The translations under genes were made by a program, and so were the position numbers. Of a stretch of 64,000 nucleotides of DNA, positions 43,777 to 55,200 are shown piece by piece. The notes under the pieces are model-generated. The model searched no databases, was not told where the DNA came from, and was given only the letters and a program-made list of their open reading frames with translations. Source of the DNA: Puccinia triticina (Eukaryota; Basidiomycota; Pucciniomycetes; Pucciniales; Pucciniaceae); the NCBI RefSeq assembly GCF_026914185.1, contig NC_070570.1, positions 1,426,001-1,490,000 on the forward strand. The letters are read 5' to 3'. Position 1 is the stretch's first letter, and the number at the start of each line of letters is the position of its first letter.

Positions 43777-46564
43777 TAAAGGTGTCACCCGAAACCCGCA
43801 CCTCGGGTGTTTTCACGGGTGGTACCACCCGGGTGTCGGTCCACGGGATCACTCCCTCAAACCACCCGAACACCCGGGTGGTTGTGCAACATAAATTGAG
43901 TGGGGGGCAGGAACGATCTCACAGTGATGTTCCGTGGTTCAGGGGCTGATAACGTCTCTTTCTATTTATAAGTGGAAGCCTGGAGGGCTGCATTTTGTCG
44001 GACATCATTCAATCTGGTGACTGCTGGTGCGGTGTAGCGGTTGAAGAACAAAGAAATAAACAAAGACGATTGAGACCGAGATAGAAAAATTAAAAAACAG
44101 GCCCTTTGGAAGACTGGTACCAGTCTTTGATACATAGAAGCTCTTCTACTGTATGAGGGGTGAGCGAGGAGTGCGACCAAGAACAGACCCGCCGACCTTT
44201 TGAAAATACCCTCTCCGACAACGCACTTGTTGCGGGGATAGCGAGATAACATCTAGCCATTCTGGCCAAGATGGGGAACGATTGCTGTCGGTTGCGCCAG
44301 TAATCGAGGAGCTTCGTTCCTTTAGACTCGGGGTCTTCTTTGAGATATCGCTTGATCTCGGCATCGATTGTGTCAACCGGACCGGTGGGTTCATAGAACT
44401 CAGAATCAAAGAGATCCATCTTCGTTTCTCCGTCTCGAGATTTGCTAGGTTGGCAATTTTGCTTCTCGCCTGGAGGGTGTTTCTTGTACTTGATATCAAA
44501 CTCGTTCGCAGTGTCGGAGAAAATTCTAAGTACTTGGTCAACTGAGATGTTGTAGTGTTCATGAATGAACTCAGCATGTTTTTTCCAGAACATGAGCTTA
44601 AATGTTGGGTCAAGGACCATTGCGCAGAAGTAGGCTGGTTTGGTGAGCGCGTTGCGAACATAGTAATCAATTTTCTGTATGACCTTGTCGGCTGGTTGGA
44701 TAAGCTGAGCCGAGTCATAAAGACCTTGTTTGAATGAGTGGAGATGTTTCATCAATACCATGTAGACTGGTAAGGCAGTGTTCAAAGTCGGATACTTGGT
44801 TCCGCAGAGCTTTTCAGTTGCATCGCTAAGTGGTGCAAGGAAATTCATGAATTTTTCGGCTTGATCCCATTCGGCAGATGTCAAAAGGTACGCAGTAGTT
44901 TCTTTAGTAGTTTTGCAGTAGTGATCACATGCGCTCCGAAGACTGATTGCCCGTCGGAACATCTGGAAGGTCGAGTTCCACCTTGTAGCCACATCGATCT
45001 CGAGGCAGTCAAATTTTGCACCACTTTCACGAAGTTCCGGTTGAATGAAGTTAACAACTTCTCGAAATCGTTCACGCCGTAGTGGAGAGAAGCGGACAAA
45101 ATTACATAGCCCATGGATACACTTGAGTATTGTTTTCAGATTGATACCGATTCCATCCGGCCAAGAGGTCAAATTAGTGATCCTCATAACAGACTGAGCT
45201 GGTTGTTGTTCCTCAGTCTCTATATTCTCGGTGTTTGTGGATGAATCCATTGCTGACATCGAGAGTTCTTCCACTTCCTTCTCCTCAAGGCCAGTTCCTA
45301 GCACCTTTAATCCCGCCTGAGCTCCAAGATTAATCACGTGCGCTATACATCCAAGTAGCTGCTTTTTAGTATCAAAGCCAGGAATTTGAAGCTCGATATC
45401 TTTTGCCATTGTGTTGTTTGTAGATGCGTTGTCAGCTGTGATGGTATGTATCTTGTTGCTACACTCGTATTTCTCAAGAACTTCATAGAATAATTCGGCG
45501 AACGTCTTTCCACTATGATGACCTAGAAAAACAAAAGCAGAATTATTAGACCAGAAACAAAAAGACAACAGAACTTGCAAGTGCAGCATGCCTTGTACGT
45601 TAGGAACGGCAATGGTTAGATCTACCATCTCAAACTTCTCATCGATGAAGTGTGCCGTTACCGCCATGTACGCACAGTAATTTGGGGCTGTCCAAGCATC
45701 CTCGGTGAATGAAAGATATTCTTGTTTAGCTATGTATTGCAGCTTGATATTTTCCTGTGATGCCATATGCATCCGAGAGAGATGGTTCGAAATCCCGGTC
45801 CGGCAGGTGTTGTCCATCAAGGGCATTGCCTCTTCATTCACAAGTCGGATAAGATTTTGGAAAGACTTCTTTTCCACAATGGAAAAAGAGAGATCGCAAT
45901 CGGCGATGAAGTACGCTAGTGCAGTTTTAAGCGTTTCGTTATTGAGCTCAACCTAGAAAAACAAAATCAGCCAATCATGATGCATGAAGCTTTCATTTAG
46001 AACACCTATCTGTCACGTACTTTTGGCACAAACTTTGAGTTCCTTGCCCATTTTTCTAGATCAATCTGTGAGTTCGCAGCTTTTTTGACAAGCTTCGGAT
46101 CGGCAAGGCGATGGATTTTCTTCAGATGCTCATGGAAGTTCTTGGTGCTGGAACTTTTATCCCTCTTCAACTTCGAGCCACAAATCTTGCCAGTCTTGAG
46201 GACCACTTGGCAGATAGCTACATCACCGTGGACTTTGAGATGGTTCCAAACCCAGCTACGGCGTTGATTATCCGGTTTTGACGTATCACCATTTTCTGTA
46301 TCGCTGTTGTCATCAACCTCAATGACCGTCCTTGGCGTTGGATCCGGTGTGGTTGGGCTATTGCAGCGGCTTTGAGTTTTGTTTCGCTTTCTCTTCATGG
46401 TTGGTTAATTTCGGAGCAGGAAAATGGCACCAATAGGGCTGGCCGCTGCCAATGAATGAAAAAAACCTAAACACCCGGGTGGTTCGGTGTCCACCCGGGT
46501 AAACTCGGATACAGGCCTCGGGATGGGGAAGACCCCCCGTCCCGAACCCCGGGTTACACCTTTA
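43777..46564 (-). mobile_element. hAT transposon 1, complete, 8-bp TSD CGTCGGGG
   Basis: Ends are TAAAGGTGTCACCCG (left) and the complement of TAAAGGTGTAACCCG (right). CGTCGGGG is present at both 43769-43776 and 46565-46572. Subterminal CACCCGGGTG palindromes are repeated inside both ends. The element encodes one transposase with a BED finger. TIRs, TSD and open frames make it a candidate autonomous copy. Confidence 0.92.
44090..46398 (-). CDS. hAT transposase with BED zinc finger
   Basis: Exon 1 (46021-46398) encodes a basic N-terminus and a BED finger (SWVWNHLKVHGDVAICQV, CGSKL, HEHLKKIH). Exon 2 is about 45592-45952, and exon 3 is 44090-45522. The first splice is GTACGT...AG in phase 0. 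The second fits only as a GC-AG intron, which joins NVQ to GHHSGKTF. Catalytic region: TADNASTNN, then a conserved CIAHVINLGAQAGL and TRWNSTFQMF. The C-terminal dimerisation region has ATSALSERVFSKGRRV. No stop or frameshift was found. Confidence 0.9.
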
Positions 46565-46639
46565 CGTCGGGGTGTCGAGACAGTCAGTCCGCCGTACCTC
46601 TTGACGTCAAGAGGTACAGCGGACTGACTTCGGTCAATC

Positions 46640-46830
46640 CGCCGCCTGTCTGCCCGTGTGTTGCCGGCAGGACCCACGGTGGCTTGACCAAGGTCGATCC
46701 ACCGCCGGTCTGCCGGTCTGTTGCCGGGTGGACAGTCGCTGGCTCGACCGGACCGGCAGACTGCTGGTCTGTTGCCAGGTGGACAGTCGCTGGCTCGACC
46801 GGACCGGCAGACTGCCGCCAGGTGTTTCCC
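46640..46830. repeat. 51-bp tandem repeat
   Basis: Two and a half copies of a unit containing CTGTTGCCGGGTGGACAGTC, GCTGGCTCGACCGG and ACCGGCAGACTG. It extends a GC-rich repeat region starting at the right TSD of hAT element 1. No gene. Confidence 0.75.
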
Positions 46831-46834
46831 AGGC

Positions 46835-47880
46835 CTTTGACGGTCACCCGCCGGGTAACCAACGCCGAAGATTGTCGGCAGCCCAACAATCTCACAGGCT
46901 GTTGGTCAGCTGCCCAGCATGCAAGCTGGCAGCCCAACCGTAAGAGTCCCTAAAGGACAGCCGCTCGGTCATTGACCAGCTGACCACAAAGCCTTGCATG
47001 GTCAGCTGCTGGGAAATTGAATCAAAGCAGTCCGCAGCACCCACTTTTTTCCCCCTTTGACCGGGACTTTATAATTTATGTCCCCCTGGTTTGCTCCCAC
47101 CCTTGTCTCCTCCCCTTCATCTTCCCTCATCTTCACCTCCTGAGGCTCCACTCATCTCCAAGAGAGCGCTCACCCGTGCCCACAAGGCTGCATCAGCAAC
47201 AAACGAGCAGCCGTGGATCAACCGCCGCACGGTCAAGGTACAATCTACAATGTTGTGAATCCTAAGGATTCAAGCTCCTAACCCCTGATGAGGTTGTGGC
47301 TGAGGTCTAACCGCACACCCGCCGCTGAACTCCCTTGCCAACATATTGCTCAAGTCTTCCAAACTGGACCTGTCTGTTACCCCAACCAAATGTTGGGGTG
47401 TTGTATCTCTCTCTTTCCTTCTTGTTGTTATGCCTCTATATCATACAACTCAGGTCCCTATCCGAGGTCGTTTCTTTATCTCTCTTGTCCTGCCCTGTTA
47501 TTTGACGGGGGTTGCTCTCTTGTATATAGACATGGTCATAGCCTATGAAATGATTATCTGTCCGACCAAACGTTCAGCAGCAAGCAATCCGGACTGTTGA
47601 GCAGTATAGCATGCTCCAGTAGTCCGTCGGACATGAGTGAACGGTCCTCTAATCCTTGGACACCGGATCAGTCAAGCAGTTCCCCCATCCGTCCTATAAT
47701 CCTCGGACAGCAGATCTCGAGCAGCTCCCCCATCCAGTCAAGCTGGCAGGTTGTCTTGACGGCAAGCCCTGGGTGCCCTGACCGCAGGTCCCCATCTCAC
47801 GGCTGTGTGAACAGGCCCCTTGGGATGGTGGCCTGACGGCTGCCTGCCCATCCCATGGGGCGGGGTGACGCCAAGGGCGG
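46835..47880. other. Repeat-like region, no gene; possible solo LTR
   Basis: A TATA-like TTATAATTTATG at about 47067, a pyrimidine-rich leader, and AATAAA-poor downstream sequence resemble the anatomy of an LTR promoter, but no duplicate copy, TG...CA boundary or TSD could be shown. GGACAG and CCCCATCC motifs are repeated near 47640-47730. Confidence 0.3.
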
Positions 47881-47884
47881 GGCA

Positions 47885-48010
47885 GCCCAACCGCGGGACG
47901 CCATCTCACAATGTCTCAGGCATTGCAAGATGGTATCTCACAATGTCTCAGGCATCGCGAGATGGTATCTCACAATGTCTCAGGCATTGCGAGATGGTAT
48001 CTCACAAGGG
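47885..48010. repeat. 30-bp tandem repeat ATCTCACAATGTCTCAGGCAT
   Basis: Three full units and a partial one, each with GGTATCTCACAATGTCTCAG followed by GCATTGCGAGAT. CATCTCAC and GCGAGATG are partly complementary, so each unit may fold. Open frames across it are repeat artefacts. Confidence 0.85.
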
Positions 48011-48344
48011 TCGGGACAACGGCGGCCTGCCCCTGCTGCCGTTGGATATGCGGCAGCGCTTGTGGTCGGCCCGACACTGGGGCTGCAAACCGCAACACCA
48101 CGACGGCGGCCAGCAGGAAGGTTTGGCTGGGTCGGGGAGGTTCAGGTTGCCCGCAAAAAAAATCAGCAAACCGATGTCGGCGCACTCCCGTGGTGTACCC
48201 ATGGAATCCACATGGCCGCCTAGGCGGGCCTCAAAAATTCATTGGGAACAGCCAGTTAAGAATGTCATCTATGGGACTCAAACTCGCAATCAAAGCAGGG
48301 AGCCTGGTTGAGAGGGAGTGCTACACAGCACACCCATTTCACAT

Positions 48345-48777
48345 TCTTGATATCTGCTTCTTCACACCCTATCAACCCCCCACACGATGGTTTGCAATAG
48401 GTTTTTTTGTCTTTTTTTTTTCAATTTTTTTTCCTCTCTTCAAAAATCATGTTTTGTCGGAATTTCAAAACCTCAGGACCAGCCTGAGGTGGTCTTGGCT
48501 GGAAGTAAAAAAAAAAAGAAAATGCCGAGGAACCAACGTGAGCAACGAGCTGACCTGGTCTCCACGCGTGCCAGGAAGGCACATTGTGGAACCGACGGGG
48601 AAAAGTGTGAAGCCCGTTTGTTCCACGTGGAAAAAAACAGTTTCATGGAACCAACGAGCTTACCAAGGGGTTACCAAGCCAATCCTTGTTGGTTCCACGC
48701 GTTACCCTCCTGTCATTGGTTCCACGGACGGGCGTGGCAGGAAGTACCCCCACCATGTAGCATCAAGATCTCTCCCG
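48345..48777 (+). repeat. Dispersed repeat of about 0.45 kb, copy 1
   Basis: It includes CCAGCCTGAGGTGGTCTTGG, CGTGCCAGGAAGGCACAT and several GGAACCAACG/CGTTGGTTCC dyads. An inverted copy lies at about 63580-64000. A T-tract and an A-tract bracket the first third. No protein is supported. Confidence 0.8.
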
Positions 48778-48780
48778 TTA

Positions 48781-49292
48781 GAGCATCCGCATCCGTGGCT
48801 AAGTTAGCCCGGATTAGGGCACTTAGTCCACCCCCGCATCCGCATCAGCTCGGATCAACTCGGAATCACCTTGACCCAGAGCTCTGTTTGGAGCTAGTGG
48901 AGGACTTCCCGTCAATCTGGGAACTCAGATTTTTCCAGATTTTGCGGGGAAATCTGGGCTCAATTGTCCCAAATCCTAGATCTGCCTAGATTTCCCAGAA
49001 AAATCTGGGAAAATCTGGGTTTCCAGATTGGCAGGAAGTCCTCCAGTGGGTCTAGATGTAGACCCCACTAGTCCTTGGACTAAACACAACATGCATATTC
49101 ATCATGCTCAAAAGCATGAACTCTATGTGTTTAGGTGCCCAACACATAACATAAAGGCACCTAAACACATAATCTCCAACAGCCTTGGACCTGCAAATCT
49201 GCGCCAATGCGGTGGGCCACTCGGATTAGCTTATTCCAAGCATAATCCAAGCTAGTTAGTCCATACTAAATTAGCCACCAATTCTGATGCTC
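48781..49292. mobile_element. Harbinger-type MITE, 3-bp TSD TTA
   Basis: Ends start GAGCATCCGCATCCGTGGC (left) and, complemented, GAGCATCAGAATTGGTGGC (right). TTA flanks both sides (48778-48780, 49293-49295). The GCATCCGCATC start is shared with the PIF/Harbinger element at 23973. A second MITE (48898-49045) is nested inside. No coding capacity. Confidence 0.75.
48898..49045. mobile_element. 148-bp MITE, TIR TGGAGGACTTCC
   Basis: Begins TGGAGGACTTCCCGTC and ends GGAAGTCCTCCA. The interior is built of AGATTTTTCC and GGAAAATCT-like inverted segments with repeated ATCTGGGA, so the whole unit can fold. Relatives are at 63357-63496 and, at the termini only, 5250-7147. Confidence 0.75.
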
Positions 49293-49417
49293 TTAGGACT
49301 AATCAGCACATTTGGCCTGAGATAATCTGCAAACTTTGGTGGTGGACGCATCACAGTTTGTTATATATGTACTGGCTACTAGATAGGTCCGCAAAGCTGG
49401 TTATACAGACTATCTAG

Positions 49418-49552
49418 TAGGATGGTTCACGTAGGGATTTTTTAACCCTGCTGATTTTATAAATCAGCAAGCCTTCCCAGCCAAATTGGCTGGGACTGTG
49501 GGATAAACTTTATTTTGGTCTTGCTGATTTTGGCCCTACGTGAACCATCCTA
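49418..49552. mobile_element. 135-bp MITE, TIR TAGGATGGTTCACGTAGGG
   Basis: Perfect 19-bp TIRs around a core with CCAGCCAAATTGGCTGG. Same length as the copy at 6612-6746 and inverted relative to it; the outer TIR bases differ (GGTTCACGTAGG against TGTTCACGTAAG). Confidence 0.8.
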
Positions 49553-50252
49553 GTAGCCAATTCCAGATTCCCGCCAGCTCCCCGCAGTTCTGTTACATTG
49601 CAACAGATTTACATGTTGTCCAACTTTGACCGGATTGAGCCCCCAACCAGCTGCTGTGCGCGCAGCACCATGAGCTGCAGCCTCAGGTCTCTCGGCCGTC
49701 CTCAGTTTCTGCTACCGCAAACGGCCAGCCTTTTCTTTCACATCTCAGCCTAGCTTAACTAAGCCTCTCAAACGGAGGGTCTGGGGGACTCCGCCCGGAG
49801 GGCTCTCCAGAGGAGAGGCTTACGCCTAATGTCTAAAGTCTGGCAGGGAAAGGAAGGAGAGCTGGGGTCCAGAAGTATCTTTTGGCTCTGGGGCAGGTCC
49901 ACAGGACCTGAGGGGGAGGCTGGCTGAGGCTTAATATTTTCCCTCCAGCCATTTGTGATTTCTTTCCCAGCCAAAATTTTGACATTAAGCGCAAGTTCCT
50001 CCCTGCGGGAGGGTCTGCTTTGCGGCCAGCCATAGCGAGCCTCCCACCAGGGGGGACTTGTGTTAAGTCAGCATTTCAGCTCAGTAGCCTTACATCACTC
50101 GTTGCGCGGCACCATCAAAGTCAAATCAACCGGCTTCCTTCTCAGATTACTTGCCAAGTTACCACTCATCCGCTTGCGTATCTCACCCACCAATGAGCTC
50201 AGGAACTCTCTACTTGCAAGCGGCCTTGTTGCGATGGCTGAAAATTGGGTGA

Positions 50253-50834
50253 TTGGAAGCTTACCAGGGTCTCATTTTTTTGTATCAATTAGGTATTAGA
50301 TATTGCCGGGAATCTTATTGTGGTCCTGCAGACTATGCAAAAATTCAGGAGTGTCATTACGCTAGCTCGATCCTAGGATGGCTGAGGAACCCGCCAAGTG
50401 GCGCTTCAACCTTCCCCGGTGGCCAATACTTCTACCAGTCTCAGCTCGCTCATTTACATCTCTTTCCACCTCCCATCAAGCTCTCCGCCTCCAACCATCC
50501 ATCGCGAGTGGATCGTGGGATTGGCATGGGCCACAAGATAACTCAGGTGTGGAAGAATGCACTCAAGGATATTGAGCTCTCTGTATTATGGCTGACCAAT
50601 CAGGATCCTATTCAAGGCTGGTACAAAGGGTGTGCCAGAAACAATGATCCGCAGCAACAGCCAACACCCACGTCCAGCAAGGGCAAATGGCTCTGGCAGC
50701 CAACCCATGACGGTCCCAAGCTGCAGCCGATGACGGTACACAAACAGGGGTCACTAGAAGTCAAGTGTGAGCGGGTGTTCTACGAGCGCAAGCAGGCAGG
50801 CGGGAAGCGGTCAAGGGGATCGTTGGATGGCTAG
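50253..50834 (+). CDS. Unrecognised open frame inside the 1.76-kb TIR element
   Basis: About 190 codons are open, with RYCRESYCGPADYAKIQE, then FPGGQYFYQSQLAHLHLF and a basic Gln/Lys-rich C-terminus ending RGSLDG. There is no clear ATG at the 5' end of the frame (it opens with TTG), so it would have to be an exon or a relic. No transposase motif was recognised. The position inside a TIR element suggests a transposon-borne gene. Confidence 0.35.
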   Translation: MEAYQGLIFLYQLGIRYCRESYCGPADYAKIQECHYASSILGWLRNPPSGASTFPGGQYFYQSQLAHLHLFPPPIKLSASNHPSRVDRGIGMGHKITQVWKNALKDIELSVLWLTNQDPIQGWYKGCARNNDPQQQPTPTSSKGKWLWQPTHDGPKLQPMTVHKQGSLEVKCERVFYERKQAGGKRSRGSLDG

Positions 50835-51134
50835 GATGTGTGACCTTCTCTGAAGTTCTGCTGGTGTCCTTCCCTACGGTGCAAGGCTCTCTGGCCAAGA
50901 AAGCTTGCTAAGAGCCCGCCTCTCTCTCGGCGCATCCTGTGGGCACGTTGGCCCCCAATTGACCCAATGCTAGCAATTTTGTCTTTGGTTTTTATTGTGT
51001 TGTGTGTGGAAATGTAATATTATTTTATTTCTCTGATATACTGTGGCTTTCAATATTGGCACTGCCTTATTACCAATCTCCCAAGTCCCAAGTCTGTATA
51101 ACCAGCTTTGCGCACCTATCTAGTAGCCAGGATA

Positions 51135-51460
51135 TAAAAAACTGCAGGGCATTGTGGTGGATCTGAATCGGCTGATGGATTCGCAAGTAAAGGAGAGATG
51201 AGAACCAACACCAAAAATGCTTGGCATTGACTTCCAAATAACCACACCCAACTTCAAGCAAGCCCAGTCCTTGTCTCACATTCCCCAAACCAACATCTCC
51301 AATCACCACAAATACCGCAGCCGCCGTTTTGGATATAGCTTTTCTCCCTTATAAGCCTTTTTTGCTGCCGTCACAAAAATCTCACATCATACAGTGATTG
51401 TTCACATAGAATTGACATGTGCTAGCAAGAAGAAATCAAAAAGAATTACCAGTGATTTCA
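51135..51460. other. Intergenic, no gene recognised
   Basis: Short AT-rich sequence between the TIR element and the gene remnant to its right. Nothing supported. Confidence 0.4.
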
Positions 51461-51734
51461 TTATTGCTTTTTCCAGCCTGGAGATGTGTGTCCTTTTTCT
51501 ATTGGAATGAGGTGGCCTACAATCTTTGGATCTGATCCGGCAATTGGCAGGTCCTGGGGTATTCCAAAGCTATCACAGCTTGCATTATCTTGACATGTTA
51601 TTTCACCCCCCGTTCTTTTTCTGGCATTTGTTGTTATGATCATATGATGAAAGTACAAGTAAATGATAAAAAAGAAACACCAGCCAAGAAAGAAATGATG
51701 GCACCACAGACACAAAAAGAAAAATATTGGATCA

Positions 51735-52220
51735 AACATCATCTTCTTTACCGTCCTCTCCATCTTTGCTAGTGCCCTCTTCATCTTCAGCTCCTCCTTC
51801 CTGTGCCAAATCCTTTCCACAAGGAGTGATGTTGTCCAAAAGCAAGGTATGATTGGATTTTTTGCTGCTGGACACATCAGGCTCTTCTTATTTGGATGTT
51901 TCTGAATCATCTACAGTGGCCTCGTCAGATGACAAGACCACTGCCTTGGATTTTTACTTTTTCTTGGAGACTTTGGCCTTGGATTTCAAAGAGGTTGTCT
52001 TGGAGACTGCGGCCTTGGATTTTGAAGATGTGATATTGGCACGACACGGCTTCTTGTTTTGCTTCCTGTCTTCCCCACCAGTTGTTGCAGTTGAACTAGT
52101 TGATAAGAATCCTTGTTTGGTGCCTGAATTGACAGCAACTTTGGTTTGCTGAGAGCTACCTTATGTTGGTAGGTGTCTGACACATCCAAAACTTCTACCA
52201 AATCAATATCTGGCCAATCA
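51735..52220 (-). pseudogene. 3' remnant of a Lys/Ser-rich gene interrupted by hAT element 2
   Basis: On the minus strand the sequence reads SKSKAAVSKTTSLKSKAKV, meets a stop, and continues with an acidic tail (LAQEGGAEDEEGTSKDGED). Beyond the transposon a short open block (56634-56831, minus; CHKLDFLKRGKLQRLPVVVK) ends at the same TSD, so it may be the upstream part of the same broken gene. Not recognised. Confidence 0.35.
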
Positions 52221-52228
52221 GTTCAAAC

Positions 52229-55200
52229 AACGCTGTAACAGATACAATATGATACAGTATCGGACTATTTGTTGAGTTTCATTTGCCGTGACAGCTCTGT
52301 GAAAGGAGCTGTAGAATCTCTCCCTGTAAATCTGAACTCGCTCAGCGGTCCGTTCCTCCCTTGCCAGCTCTTCCTTGTCAATCTCAATCCCCCATCCGGC
52401 CATCTTTCATTGACTTCGTCGACCGTATACTCCCTCAACTCCCTCAACTGTCTCGACCTCGATCAAGACCTATCTCCGCTTGACACAGATTGGCTCACTC
52501 TCCAATTTGGTGAGAAACAAACAAGGCTTCCTCGGTCCTTCCTCCCTCAGCTAATCCCCTCTCCTTTTCCGTTTCCTTAGTATCCCTGTTGTCCTTGTTC
52601 CTCTTCCACATCTCCTTGTTACCTGGTTGTCTGATTCTCTCTCTCTAGTGTGGTGGTAATTATTCTTTCCTCTATTCTCATCCTCCTTATATTTTCTTCT
52701 CATATATAATCCTGTCTTTTGTAGTCTGGTTCTAAATTCCTCAGCAATACAGATCAAATTCTATCACTATTTATCTGTATTGTATTGAAAATCAGATACA
52801 TGTTCCAGCAACTGTCTGTATCAGATCAAAAGTGCAATACATTGGCTACGTATTGGATCTAAAAACCCAATACAATCTCAGATGTTTAGCTGTATTGGAT
52901 CGCTAAACTGATACAATACAGACAAATATCAGTAAGTATCGGGAAAAACATTACGTGTATTACGTTTTTCAGAGCATCAGGAATCAAACACAATTTTTTG
53001 GGCGGGGGTGTTGTTTTTGCGGGGAGGGGAATCAGATAATATAAAATCAGGCCAACAAATTCTTTTCTTTCATACCAGCATCACACATAGAAAACATGTG
53101 TTATTTTATTTTTTTTTTGGGGGGGGGGGGAACTACTTGGAACTTGAAGTGGAAGCGTTTTCAGGGACATGGCGAGTCCGGGTTTTTTCCTGTTCGTCCT
53201 TAACTTGAGACATGTGCAGCCTTGAACTCGCCATTGGGTTGGACTCCTTGGAGCATCCACTGGTGTGAGCTAACACACCTCTCAATCGTTCGCAACGCTA
53301 GAGCCCCTCGGTCGTGTCCACATGTATCCGCAGCGGCAGAGAAACAGCGTTCAACGCTAGCTGAGGTTGAGCAACATGCCAAATAGTCCCTTGCCAGGAG
53401 GGATAAGACCAGAAACTCGGCAGAGTGTTCCTGAAAGATACCGACTAGTCAGTTGCAACATTGATATATGTATAATATATAAATACGAGGTTGGAAAAAG
53501 TGAAACTGACCTTCCACCATGAGAGTGGATTGTTTGCTTGTGAGACTGGCCACTTGTATTTCCCACTAAGGTATAGGGAGAGCTCACTGTTGACTGAGTT
53601 GACTGTATCAGGGAAGAAATTGACTTCGTTGATCTCTCTGTGAGGCCGTGGCTGTTTGTTGTGATTGCTTTCAGTTGGTTGGGACTTGGGTGGGGAATGT
53701 GCTTTGTATACAGTTTGTTTTGCATTGAAAGCGGCTTGTAACAAGAGCTGAGTGTACGAGTAAGTTTCTGGGAACCACATCTGTATAATAGAGAGACGAT
53801 AACTGGGATTCAAAGCTGTGGCCAGGAGGATTGCATCACACCTCAAAGCCTCCTGGAGATACTTGTTTGTCTTTGCAATCATTGCCCGGAACATTTGGTG
53901 GAATTCGGTTTTGGAAGGCGAGTTCAACTTCTTCGTGAGGAATGTCTTGATGAACCGGTATTCTGCAAGCATCAATCCAGCGGACAATATGTCGCCCTCC
54001 ATCCGCTTAGTTATGAAGTAGAATTCTCCCAGTATGTTGTTGAGTCGTTTGACCAAATCCCAGTTGCCTTGAAAGATTTCCTGGTTAGCAAAGAAGTTTT
54101 TCCCCCCCTTTGGGCCCTCCTGCTCTAGACAATCCTTTTTGCTCTCAATCAGCTTGTTGATAATGTTCTGTGCCTGGTAGGCTTGATCTTGACTTTGAAA
54201 CTTGATGTTCCATCAAATTCCATAGCCGGCGATGAGACCTGGCCCAGAGTAGTCAAGCTTCTTTGCCCAGGTATCAAATTCAGATCGTTTAGCCGCAGAG
54301 GAAGTGATCTTCTGGATCACTGAATCTATCTTCTTGAGGATCGAGTCAATACTACGGACACCGTCAGAATTGGATGGTTGGCCATCTGGGCAACTACGCT
54401 GGGTTTGAGCCGGAATATCTTCCACCTTGCTATTGCTATCACCATTCAGCAAAGTGCTCTCAGGTTTGTCCTCCACACCTTCTTCTTCAAAAACCTCGGG
54501 ATCAGTCGGAAGCTGAGATTCTTCAGTAATGGACCCAAGCCCAGGCACAAATCCAAGAGTTGATTTCTTCAATTTGACCAGGCCTTTGTTGGTCACAGAA
54601 ATTGCTTTGAGACCCGCATTGAGGATTAAAGCCACCTTGTGGCAAAAAAATTTGATGTGGTTCCCCGATAAGTCAAGATTGGTGCCGGCTTTCTCAAGAA
54701 TTAATCAATTGACCTCAGCAGCCATGGTCCCGTTGTTGGAGCCTGAGTCGGTCGTTTGGGCTAAGATGTATTGGACAAATAAGAAAATGTCAGCCTTTGC
54801 TGATCATGACCAGCTTGACACTGAAGCAAAAATTATTACTTATCTTATTGTGAAGGGAAGCCTTCATGATGATGTTTGCAAATGGGATCGCCAGATATTT
54901 ACCCTTGTGGGTCCACGCGATGTATTTCAATCCAAGGTGAGTAATACAGAACTGCCAATCCTCCAAGACAAAGGCAGCAGATATCCCCATGAAGGCCTGT
55001 CGGTTGCCCTTAGTTGTCCAAACGTCATGAATGAGTGTAATCTTTGATGGAAGTTTCTGCAAATAACGACATAAGTAGTTGTGAGTTATGATTATCAACC
55101 ACAAATCAAACCAAAATGGAGGAAAATGGGGAATAAGGTACCTTTAACTTGCATAGAACTTGTTCTTGCAAGTTGCAATAGAGCTTGTGAGCCTCAGTGG

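Larger units (their letters stand above)
49372..51130. mobile_element. 1.76-kb element with 40-bp TIRs CTGGCTACTAGATAGG
   Basis: The left end, CTGGCTACTAGATAGG followed by CGCAAAGCTGGTTATACAGA, is matched by the complement of the right end with about one mismatch. Weaker inverted similarity continues outside, so the true ends may lie a little further out. A 135-bp MITE sits near the left end and one unrecognised reading frame is inside. TSD unclear. Confidence 0.65.

Noticed and set aside
46960..47560. Solo LTR
   Set aside because: Promoter-like layout only; no TG...CA ends, TSD or second copy could be shown.
52269..52580. Captured gene fragment in hAT element 2 (EELAREERTAERVQIYRERF on the minus strand)
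   Set aside because: Short, single block without recognised relatives; not enough to call.
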